This document shows, piece after piece, positions 20,659 through 28,675 of a stretch of DNA of 64,000 bases. The notes under the pieces were generated by a model that did not search any database, was not told the origin of the DNA, and saw nothing but the letters and a program-made list of their open reading frames with translations. Both the position numbers and the translations under genes were made by a program. Numbering within the stretch: position 1 is the first letter of the stretch; every line of letters begins with the position of its first letter. This DNA is from Candidatus Hydrogenedentota bacterium (GTDB taxonomy: Bacteria; Hydrogenedentota; Hydrogenedentia; Hydrogenedentales; JAGMZX01): NCBI GenBank assembly GCA_029556545.1, contig JAKQEQ010000023.1, positions 88,184-152,183 on the forward strand, written 5' to 3'.

Positions 20659-20712
20659 GCATGGGCATCTTGCCCATGGTTTTCAGGAACACGGGCGAGA
20701 CGCCCGTGCCAC
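20659..20712. repeat. Dispersed double-hairpin repeat
   Basis: Two adjacent palindromes, CATGGGCATCTTGCCCATG and CACGGGCGAGACGCCCGTG, are separated by about 11 bases. It is the same design as the copies at 41629 and 51743. It lies between the thioesterase and helicase genes. Confidence 0.85.
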
Positions 20713-20720
20713 GGCGCGCC

Positions 20721-21956
20721 ATGACCTTCACGGACTTCGATCTCGAGCCCCGATGCCTGCGCGTACTCGATGCGATGGGCATCGAGACCCCGACGCCCAT
20801 CCAGGAGCAGGCCATCCCGCTCGCCCTCGAGGGCCGGGACCTCATCGCGACAGCCCAAACCGGCACGGGCAAGACGTTGGGGTTCGCGCTCCCGGCGTTG
20901 ACGCGGCTTGCGGGCGGGCCGTCGCGCAAGTGTCGCATGCTCGTGCTCGTGCCGACGCGCGAACTGGCCGTGCAGGTGCATGAGGTGGTCAAGGTCGTAG
21001 GCAAGGCGCTGCACCTGAAAACGGCGCTGCTCTATGGCGGCGTCGGCTTCGAGCCCCAGACGGCGGCGTTGCGCGCGGGGGCGGACATCGTCGTGGCGAC
21101 GCCGGGGCGACTGCTGGACCACATGGGACGCGGCGCGATGCGCTTCAAGGACCTCGAAATCCTCGTGCTGGACGAGGCGGACCGCATGCTCGATATGGGG
21201 TTTCTGCCGGACATCCAGCGCATCCTGCGCCAGTTGCCGCGGGACCGGCAAACAATGCTGTTTTCCGCGACGTTCCCGGATGAATTGCGGCGCATTGCGG
21301 CGGAAATGACGCGGGATCCGCAGCGCATCAGCGTGGGCGCGGTGCGTATGCCCGTCGAGAGCGTACGCCAACTCCTGTACCCCGTGCGGCAGGAAGACAA
21401 GTCCCGCCTGCTTATAGAACTGCTCCGGGATGAAAAGGTCGACAGCGCCATCGTGTTTCTGCGCACGAAGAGCCGCACCCACCGCCTCGGTCTCGCACTG
21501 CGCAAGGCCGGCCTCAAACCCGCCGTCATTCACGGCGACCTGTCGCAGGCGCAACGGCAACAGGCGCTCGACGGGTTCCGGAACGGGAAATATCGCATCC
21601 TGGTCGCCACGGACGTGGCGGCCCGCGGACTCGATATCGAGGACGTGAGCCACGTCATCAACTACGACATCCCGACGAACGCCGACGACTACATCCACCG
21701 CATCGGACGTACCGCGCGCGCGGAACGCGAGGGAGACGCGATCACCTTCGTGTGCCCGAACGAACACCCCGAGTTGGACAACATCGAGCGCGCACTTGGG
21801 CAAAACCTCCCCCGTTACGAGTATGAGGGCGCGCCCCCTGTCCTCTCGACGTGGCAAGCCCCGACGGCACGGACCCCAGAGCAAGAGGAAGCACGGGGAA
21901 CGAAACGCCGCGGCGCCACGGTACGGCGCGCGCGCGGCTTCTTCCGCCGCCATTGA
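20721..21956 (+). CDS. DEAD-box RNA helicase (RhlE-like)
   Basis: This ATP-dependent RNA helicase (411 residues) has all core motifs: Q motif GIETPTPIQEQAIP (about 21-34), Walker A AQTGTGKT (about 45), PTRELA (about 79), TPGRLLDHM (about 128), DEAD in VLDEADRMLDMG (about 151), SAT (about 183), ATDVAARGLDIEDV (about 295) and HRIGRTARAE (about 329). The last departs from the usual HRIGRTGR by Ala for Gly. The tail is short and basic. The open frame also runs through the upstream double-hairpin repeat (from 20661). ATG 20721 gives MTFTDFDLEP, the normal family start, so the repeat-derived residues are excluded. The cellular role is probably RNA remodelling. Confidence 0.93.
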   Translation: MTFTDFDLEPRCLRVLDAMGIETPTPIQEQAIPLALEGRDLIATAQTGTGKTLGFALPALTRLAGGPSRKCRMLVLVPTRELAVQVHEVVKVVGKALHLKTALLYGGVGFEPQTAALRAGADIVVATPGRLLDHMGRGAMRFKDLEILVLDEADRMLDMGFLPDIQRILRQLPRDRQTMLFSATFPDELRRIAAEMTRDPQRISVGAVRMPVESVRQLLYPVRQEDKSRLLIELLRDEKVDSAIVFLRTKSRTHRLGLALRKAGLKPAVIHGDLSQAQRQQALDGFRNGKYRILVATDVAARGLDIEDVSHVINYDIPTNADDYIHRIGRTARAEREGDAITFVCPNEHPELDNIERALGQNLPRYEYEGAPPVLSTWQAPTARTPEQEEARGTKRRGATVRRARGFFRRH

Positions 21957-22052
21957 GCGAGGGAATTCACGATATACTTCCTCGCGTCTTGCGTTTCGCG
22001 CGCCAGCTCCCCATACTCACGCGGTGCTGTGTCAATAACGAGAACACGCTTG

Positions 22053-25000
22053 ATGTCCCGAGCCTGCATCTTCACGCTTGCGATGATTCCGGCAATCGCG
22101 GCGGCGACAACCGTCGAGTCGGTCATCCTCGCCGTCGAGGATCTGACCGCCGCGTTTCGGGAGCAATACGAGGAGGGACCGGCGTATCGTGATCGATTGC
22201 GCGCCATCGACCCGTCTTCGCCGGCGGGGGCCACAGCGTTCGAGGCGCTTGCGCGTGAGGCGTTGACGGCTAACCCGTTGCTGGATTTCGATGCGTTGTT
22301 AGTGATTAAACGGTCTGTAAGGCACTTGGGGCTGGTGCAGAATTGGGAAAGCAACTCGAGTCTGCCCAGGCGAGGCTTCGACAACGAAATCGCCGTACTC
22401 TCGATTGCGGGCGGCGCGGCCTCGCCGACGACGCTGTACCGGCCCTCTTCGGATGTATTTGTCGGCGACGTGGACCTCGATTTCGACGGATCGCGGCTTT
22501 TGTTCTCGATGCCGGGCGCGAACGGACGCTGGCAGGTGCATGAGATAAACGCGGACGGCTCGGAATTGCGCGAGCTGCCGCTGATAGTCGAGTCGGACGT
22601 GGACAACTACGACGCCTGTTATCTCCCCGACGGCAACCTCATCTTCAGTTCGACCGCGCCGATTGTCGGGGTGCCCTGCGTCACGGGGAGTTCCCATGTG
22701 TCGAACCTGTACCGTTGGGACCGCGCCACGGGCCATATCCGGCGGCTGACCTTCGAGCAGGACCACGATTGGTGCCCCGAGGTGCTCGAGGACGGGCGCG
22801 TTTTGTACCTGCGTTGGGAGTATTCGGATATTCCCCACTTCGTGTCGCGTATTCTGTTTTCGATGAACCCGGACGGCACGACGCAGCGCGAGTGGTACGG
22901 CAGCAACTCCTACTGGCCGAACGCGATGTTCTACGCGCGGCCCGTGCCGGGGCGTCCGACCCAATTCGTGGCGATCGTCGGCGGGCACCATGACGTGCCG
23001 CGCATGGGCGAACTGGTGTTGTTCGACACGGCGCGGGGCCGGCGCGAGGCCGACGGCGTGGTGCAGCGGATTCCGGGGCGGGGCAAGCGCGTCGAGCCGA
23101 TCATCCTTGACGGCCTGGTCCAGGAATCCTGGCCGAAATTTCTGCACCCGTATCCCTTGAGCGACAAGTACTTTCTCGTGTCGGCCAAACCGACGGCGGA
23201 AGCGCTCTGGGGCATCTATCTCGTGGATGTCTTTGACAACATGACACTGCTCAAGGAATTGGACGGCTACGCGCTGTTCGAGCCGTTCCCGCTGCGGTCC
23301 CGCCCGCGGCCGCCGATCATCCCGCCCGCGTCGCGGCCGAACACGCAGACCGCGACCGTGTATATGCAGGACGTGTACGTGGGACCGGGCCTCGAGGGCG
23401 TGCCGCGGGGCGCGGTGAAGGCGCTGCGGCTATTCACCTATCACTTCGCCTATCACGGCATGGGCGGCCAGATAAACCGGGTCGGCCTCGACGGGCCATG
23501 GGACGTGAAGCGCATCGTGGGGACCGTGCCGGTCGAACTGGACGGCTCGGCGCTGTTCACGGTCCCGGCGAATACGCCGCTGTCGCTGCAGCCGCTTGAT
23601 GACCAGGGCCAGGCGCTCCAACTGATGCGCAGTTGGATGACGGCCATGCCGGGGGAAACGCTTTCCTGCGTGGGCTGCCACGAACCGCAGAACAGCGCGC
23701 CGCCCTCAAAGCCCAGTCTCGCGGCGCGGCGCGCGCCGTCGCCTATCCGGCCCTGGTACGGGCCGACGCGCGGCTTTTCCTTCGATCGCGAGGTCCAGCC
23801 CGTGCTCGACAGGCATTGCGTCGCGTGCCACGACGGGCGCGACGGCGGCCCCGGACCTGACTTTCGCCGCGCGCCGCCGGTGCATCCGCCCGCGCCCGCG
23901 GACGCCTATCGCAAGGGTACGAAGTTCCCGCCGTCTTACCTCGCGCTCCGGCGTTACGTGCGCACGCCGACGATGGAGGGCGACATGCACCTGTTGCCAC
24001 CGCTCGATTTCCACGCCAACACGACGCATCTGGTGCAGGTGCTGCGAAAGGGGCACCACGACGTCGCGCTCGACGCCGAGTCCTGGGACCGCCTCATCAC
24101 GTGGATCGACCTGAACACGCCCGCGCACGGTACGTGGCGCGAGATTGTCGGCGACGACCTGGTGCTGCCGCAGCGGGACCGGCGCCGTGAACTGCTCGCG
24201 CGCTATGCGCCCGGCGCGGACGACGACCCCGAGGAAATCCCGGCGGCGGAATCGGAGGTAGCGCGTGACGCAGGCGTCCCAAACTCCCTCTCCCCGAGGG
24301 AGAGGGGCGGGGTGAGGGTTGATAGAGACATGATGAACCTCGGGCCGCCCCCCGCGATAATGCATGCCGCCTCCGTGATTCACGATCATGGGCAAGATGC
24401 CCATGCCACGGGTCTCCGCGAGATCAGCCTCGGCGACGGCGTGACCATGACGCTGCGCCGAATTCCGGCGGGCGCGTTCGTAATGGGAAACGACGAGGGG
24501 CACGCGGATGAACGCCCCGCGCGCGTTGTCGAGATCGGCGCGCCGTTCTGGATGGGCGCCTGCGAAGTAACCAACGCCCAGTATGCCCGCTTCGACCCCG
24601 CGCACGACAGCCGGCTCGAAAACGGGGATTTCCTCCAGTTCAGCGTCGAGGAACGAGGCTATCCCCTGAATGCGCCGGAGCAGCCGGCGGCGCGCGTCAG
24701 TTGGCGCGATGCGATGGCGTTCTGCGACTGGTTGAACGCCTTGACCGGAGACGACTTCACGCTGCCCACGGAGGCGGAGTGGGAATATGCCTGTCGCGCG
24801 GGTACGGACACGCCGCTCTACTTCGGCGACTGCGACGCGAATTTCGCCGCCCATGCGAACCTCGCGGACAGGTCGCTCGCGCGGGTGGACCTGTTCGCGG
24901 CCTGGGGCCTGCCTTTCGGGGCGATACACCCGTGGCGGCCCGCCGTAAACAAGGTCGACGACGGATACCGCGTCTCCGCGCCCGTCGGGCGTCTTGCGCC

Positions 25001-25244
25001 CAATGCCTGGGGTCTTTACGACATGCACGGCAATGTGGCGGAGTGGACAAGCTCGGACTACGAACACAACGGCGTGGGGAACTTGAAAGCGGTGCGGGGC
25101 GGCTCCTGGTATGACCGGCCCGAACGCGCGACTGCCGCGTATCGGCTCGGCTATGCGCCGTGGCAGCGGGTCTACAACGTCGGATTCCGCGTGGTCTGCC
25201 GGGGGCGTGCAACGGTCGCGGTTCGACACGAACAAGTAAAATAG
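22053..25244 (+). CDS. Exported di-haem / SUMF fusion protein, HZS-alpha-like, paralog 1
   Basis: The 1063-residue protein starts MSRACIFTLAMIPAIAAA, a signal peptide. Residues about 75-480 form a TolB/propeller-type region with repeated FSMPDG-like blades, resembling proteins annotated with the hydrazine synthase alpha middle domain. Two cytochrome c motifs follow, CVGCH at about 539 and CVACH at about 589. From about 790 a SUMF1/formylglycine-generating-enzyme-type domain runs to the end (PAGAFVMG, LPTEAEWEYACRAG, DMHGNVAEW, VRGGSWYDRP, VGFRVVC). The cysteine pair of true FGE is absent from the RGGSWYDRPERATAAYR segment. Residues about 745-787 derive from dispersed repeats. ATG 22053 was preferred over GTG 22029. 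It is probably a periplasmic redox protein. Confidence 0.82.
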   Translation: MSRACIFTLAMIPAIAAATTVESVILAVEDLTAAFREQYEEGPAYRDRLRAIDPSSPAGATAFEALAREALTANPLLDFDALLVIKRSVRHLGLVQNWESNSSLPRRGFDNEIAVLSIAGGAASPTTLYRPSSDVFVGDVDLDFDGSRLLFSMPGANGRWQVHEINADGSELRELPLIVESDVDNYDACYLPDGNLIFSSTAPIVGVPCVTGSSHVSNLYRWDRATGHIRRLTFEQDHDWCPEVLEDGRVLYLRWEYSDIPHFVSRILFSMNPDGTTQREWYGSNSYWPNAMFYARPVPGRPTQFVAIVGGHHDVPRMGELVLFDTARGRREADGVVQRIPGRGKRVEPIILDGLVQESWPKFLHPYPLSDKYFLVSAKPTAEALWGIYLVDVFDNMTLLKELDGYALFEPFPLRSRPRPPIIPPASRPNTQTATVYMQDVYVGPGLEGVPRGAVKALRLFTYHFAYHGMGGQINRVGLDGPWDVKRIVGTVPVELDGSALFTVPANTPLSLQPLDDQGQALQLMRSWMTAMPGETLSCVGCHEPQNSAPPSKPSLAARRAPSPIRPWYGPTRGFSFDREVQPVLDRHCVACHDGRDGGPGPDFRRAPPVHPPAPADAYRKGTKFPPSYLALRRYVRTPTMEGDMHLLPPLDFHANTTHLVQVLRKGHHDVALDAESWDRLITWIDLNTPAHGTWREIVGDDLVLPQRDRRRELLARYAPGADDDPEEIPAAESEVARDAGVPNSLSPRERGGVRVDRDMMNLGPPPAIMHAASVIHDHGQDAHATGLREISLGDGVTMTLRRIPAGAFVMGNDEGHADERPARVVEIGAPFWMGACEVTNAQYARFDPAHDSRLENGDFLQFSVEERGYPLNAPEQPAARVSWRDAMAFCDWLNALTGDDFTLPTEAEWEYACRAGTDTPLYFGDCDANFAAHANLADRSLARVDLFAAWGLPFGAIHPWRPAVNKVDDGYRVSAPVGRLAPNAWGLYDMHGNVAEWTSSDYEHNGVGNLKAVRGGSWYDRPERATAAYRLGYAPWQRVYNVGFRVVCRGRATVAVRHEQVK
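24285..24412 (+). repeat. Two dispersed repeats embedded in frame in a CDS
   Basis: A CCCTCTCCCCGAGGGAGAGG-type element (24285-24321, read as LSPRERGGVR) and a hairpin repeat (24375-24412, core CATGGGCAAGATGCCCATG, read as HGQDAHATG) lie in the linker between the cytochrome and SUMF-like parts. Both types otherwise occur between genes. Confidence 0.85.
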
Positions 25245-25312
25245 CGCTGGGTTGTCTCTCGATGCGTCACGGTCTATCTTGGTTGCGGTCTGGAAAGCGG
25301 AGTGTGTTGACA

Positions 25313-28300
25313 ATGCCGCCTTCTCGCGTGTGTCTCACCGGCGTTCTGCTCGCCGTAATCGCTTCGAGCTTCTCCTGCGCGGACGGCCTCCATCAGGCTA
25401 TCGTCACGCAGGCGGCGCTGAGCGCTGGGGCGCGCCAGAATCACCTTGAGACGATAAGGCGCCTGGACCGCGTGAGTCCGCCGGCGCTGCGCCGGGCCAT
25501 CGAGGACCTCAGCCGCGATTACCCCGACACGTATGGTCCGGTAAGCGCCCGCCTCGCCCAATTGGAGGTTATCGAAACCCGCCTCGAAGCCGTGCGCGAA
25601 GCCGTCGGGCGCGGCGAAGCGGAGGCGCTGGCGGAGGCCGAGGCGATACTCGCGTTCCAGCGCGCCGCGCTGCTCGATAATCCCTTGCTCGATTTTGATC
25701 ACCTATTGATTGTGCGGCGGAGCGATCAGAGCCCCGTGCTCGGGCTGCCGCAAAACTGGCAAGGCAATTGCAGCCTGCCGCCCGGCGACTATAACAACGA
25801 GATCGCCATCATCCCGCTGCGCGGCGGGGACGACGCCGACCGGGTGGCGTATCGGCCTGCAGACGGGCGATTCCTCGGCGACGTGGACCTGCATTTCGAC
25901 GCCGGAAAGATGCTGTTCTCGATGCCGGATGATCGCGGCAGGCACCAGATTTGGGAAGTGTGCGTGGACGGATCGGGACTGCGGCAAGTCACGCCGGGCG
26001 AGGAACCGGACGTCGACAACTATGACGCCTGTTACCTGCCCGACGAGCGCATCGTCTACGGGTCCACCGCGTGTTACCACGGGATTCCCTGTGTGTTCGG
26101 CGGCGACGCGGTGGCGAACCTCCACATCATGAACCCGGACGGGAGCGGTAGTCGCCAACTCTGCGTGGACCAGGATCACAACTGGTGCCCGACGCTGCTG
26201 CACAGCGGGCGGGTCCTGTACCTGCGGTGGGAATACGCGGACCTGCCGCACTCGAACAGCCGCATCCTGTTCCACATGAACCCGGACGGCACGGGCCAGA
26301 TGGAGTATTACGGCAGCAATTCGTATTGGCCGAACGGCGTCTTCTTCGCCCGGGCCGTCCCGGACCACCCGACGATGGTCGTCGGCATCGTCACCGGGCA
26401 TCATGGCGTCCGGCGTATGGGCGAACTCGTGCTTTTCGACCCGAAACGGGGCCGGAGCGAGGCGGACGGCGTCGTGCAGCGCATCCCCGGCTATGGGCAG
26501 CCGGTCGCGCCGATTATCCGGGACCGCCTGGTGGACGACTCGTGGCCGAAATTCCTCCATCCCTATCCGTTGAGCAGCAAGTATTTCCTGACGGCGGCGC
26601 AACCCACCCCTGAAGACCGATGGGGCATCTATCTGGTGGACGTGTTCGACAACATGCTGCTGCTGCGTGAGGAGGCGGGGCGCGTCCTCTTCGAGCCGAT
26701 CCCGCTCCGCAAGACAGCCCGCCCCCCGATCATCGCCGACCGCGTGAACACGACGCGCGACGATGCTCTCGTCTTTCTCGTGGATGTCTATCGCGGCGAC
26801 GGACTCGCGGGCATCCCGCGCGGCGTCGTGAAGGCGTTGCGGGTGTACGCCTACGTCTTCAGTTATCGTGGCATGGGGGGGCTGCTGGGCATGGTTGGCA
26901 TGGACGGCCCCTGGGATGTCAGACAAATACTCGGCACCGTGCCCGTCGAGGACGATGGATCGGCCTTGTTCCGCGTGCCCGCGAATACGCCCCTCGCCGT
27001 GCAGCCGCTCGATGCCGATGGCAAGGCGCTGCAACTCATGCGAAGCTGGTTTACGGCGATGCCGGGCGAGACCCTGTCGTGCGTGGGCTGTCACGAGCGC
27101 CAGAACATGACGCCGCCGCAAACCATGCCGCTCGCGGCGCGTCGCGCCCCGTCGGTAATTGCGCCGTGGTACGGTCCCCCGCGCGGGTTCAGCTTCGTGC
27201 GCGAGGTGCAACCCGTGCTGGATCGTCACTGCGTGTCGTGTCATGACGGGACAACGCTGCCGGACCTGCGCGGCGGCGAGATGGTCTCGGACTGGACCTC
27301 CGGCATCGCCGGCCACGCCGATCCACAGGTAGGCGGCAGATTCTCAAAGGCGTATGCGGAATTGCATCGGTACGTGCGCCGTCCCGGCATCGAGAGCGAC
27401 ATGCATCTTTTGTCCCCCATGGATTTTCACGCGGACACGACGGAACTTGTGCAAGTCCTCCGCAAAGCGCCTTGCGGCGCGACGCTTGATCCGGAATCCT
27501 GGGACCGCATCATCACGTGGATCGACCTCAACGCCCCGTATCATGGTTCGTGGACGGAGATGCTCGGGAAAGATCGGGTTGCGCCGGTGGCCGATCGGCG
27601 GCGCGCACTGCGAATGAAATACTGCGGCATGGACGAGGACCCCGAGACGTTGCCGCCGCTGCCGGGGCCTATCGAGGCCGCGCCGATGCGCAAGGCCGAC
27701 GTCTCGGGCGCCCAGGAACCGCCCCCGTCGCCGCCGGAATGGCCGCTGACACCCGAGGAGGCGCGCCGCCGACAAGCGGTGTCGGGCGAGACTGACCGCG
27801 TCGTGCCGCTCGGGCAGGGAGTGGACCTGCACCTGGTCTTCGTGCCGGCGGGCGCGTTCCTCCTGGGATGCCCGGACGGCGAACCGGATGCGCAGCCGGT
27901 TGCCGCCGTGAACATCGCCGATCCGTTCTGGATGAGCGTTCTCGAAATCACCAACGCACAGTACGCGCTATTCGATCCCGCCCACGACAGCCACGTCGAG
28001 TCGAAACACGGCTATCAATTCGGCGTTCATGGCTACCCGCTCAGTGAACCGAATCAGCCGGTCGTACGCGTGTCCTGGGAACAGGCCATTGCCTTTTGCG
28101 ACTGGCTCAGCAATCAGACGGGCGAGACCTTCGACCTGCCGACGGAAGCCCAGTGGGAATATGCCTGCCGCGCGGGGTCGGCGACGTCGTTTCATTTCGG
28201 CGATGTCGAGACGGATTTCGCGCCGTACGCCAACTTGGGCGATGTCGAGTTGGCTCGGCTCGCGAGCAATCCCTACCTGCTGGATGAAGAGCCGCTGCAA

Positions 28301-28675
28301 CACCCGAATCGATACGATGACTGGGTCCCTCGGGATACCCGTTTCAGTGACGGCTCGCTCGTGTCCGCGGCGTCCGGCGAGCGCGGGCCCAATACCTGGG
28401 GGCTGCACGACATGCACGGCAATGTCTGGGAGTGGACGCGGAGTCTATATCGCGGTTACCCTTATGAGGAGGGAGGCGGCCGGAACGCGCGAAGCGCCGA
28501 AGGACGGCGCGTGGTGCGGGGCGGCTCCTGGTATGACCGGCCCAAACGGGCGACTGCGGCGTATCGGCTCGCGTATGCGCCGTGGCAGCGGGTGTTTAAC
28601 GTGGGTTTTCGGGTAATCTGTGTCGATAAGGATGCGACGGTGCGGACCGTCACACTGCGGGGAGAAATCGAGTGA
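25313..28675 (+). CDS. Exported di-haem / SUMF fusion protein, HZS-alpha-like, paralog 2
   Basis: The 1120-residue paralog of the preceding gene shares its architecture. A signal peptide (CLTGVLLAVIASSFSCADG) is followed by an extra helical segment (about 25-125) that is longer than in paralog 1. The propeller-like region contains ILFHMNPDGTGQMEYYG and the haem motifs are CVGCH (about 590) and CVSCH (about 640). A Pro-rich linker and a C-terminal SUMF-type domain (PAGAFLLG, LPTEAQWEYACRAG, DMHGNVWEW, VRGGSWYDRP, GFRVIC) complete it. As in paralog 1, the FGE cysteine pair is missing. Its linker has no dispersed repeats. ATG 25313 starts 68 bases after paralog 1; ATG 25262 is an alternative. 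Its stop overlaps the next start by 4 bases. Confidence 0.82.
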   Translation: MPPSRVCLTGVLLAVIASSFSCADGLHQAIVTQAALSAGARQNHLETIRRLDRVSPPALRRAIEDLSRDYPDTYGPVSARLAQLEVIETRLEAVREAVGRGEAEALAEAEAILAFQRAALLDNPLLDFDHLLIVRRSDQSPVLGLPQNWQGNCSLPPGDYNNEIAIIPLRGGDDADRVAYRPADGRFLGDVDLHFDAGKMLFSMPDDRGRHQIWEVCVDGSGLRQVTPGEEPDVDNYDACYLPDERIVYGSTACYHGIPCVFGGDAVANLHIMNPDGSGSRQLCVDQDHNWCPTLLHSGRVLYLRWEYADLPHSNSRILFHMNPDGTGQMEYYGSNSYWPNGVFFARAVPDHPTMVVGIVTGHHGVRRMGELVLFDPKRGRSEADGVVQRIPGYGQPVAPIIRDRLVDDSWPKFLHPYPLSSKYFLTAAQPTPEDRWGIYLVDVFDNMLLLREEAGRVLFEPIPLRKTARPPIIADRVNTTRDDALVFLVDVYRGDGLAGIPRGVVKALRVYAYVFSYRGMGGLLGMVGMDGPWDVRQILGTVPVEDDGSALFRVPANTPLAVQPLDADGKALQLMRSWFTAMPGETLSCVGCHERQNMTPPQTMPLAARRAPSVIAPWYGPPRGFSFVREVQPVLDRHCVSCHDGTTLPDLRGGEMVSDWTSGIAGHADPQVGGRFSKAYAELHRYVRRPGIESDMHLLSPMDFHADTTELVQVLRKAPCGATLDPESWDRIITWIDLNAPYHGSWTEMLGKDRVAPVADRRRALRMKYCGMDEDPETLPPLPGPIEAAPMRKADVSGAQEPPPSPPEWPLTPEEARRRQAVSGETDRVVPLGQGVDLHLVFVPAGAFLLGCPDGEPDAQPVAAVNIADPFWMSVLEITNAQYALFDPAHDSHVESKHGYQFGVHGYPLSEPNQPVVRVSWEQAIAFCDWLSNQTGETFDLPTEAQWEYACRAGSATSFHFGDVETDFAPYANLGDVELARLASNPYLLDEEPLQHPNRYDDWVPRDTRFSDGSLVSAASGERGPNTWGLHDMHGNVWEWTRSLYRGYPYEEGGGRNARSAEGRRVVRGGSWYDRPKRATAAYRLAYAPWQRVFNVGFRVICVDKDATVRTVTLRGEIE

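Noticed and set aside
20661..20720. N-terminal extension of the DEAD-box helicase beginning MGILPM
   Set aside because: It is the translated dispersed repeat; the family start MTFTDF at 20721 is normal.
22053..28675. Formylglycine-generating enzymes activating sulfatases
   Set aside because: The SUMF-type domains lack the catalytic cysteine pair, and no sulfatase gene is present in the window.
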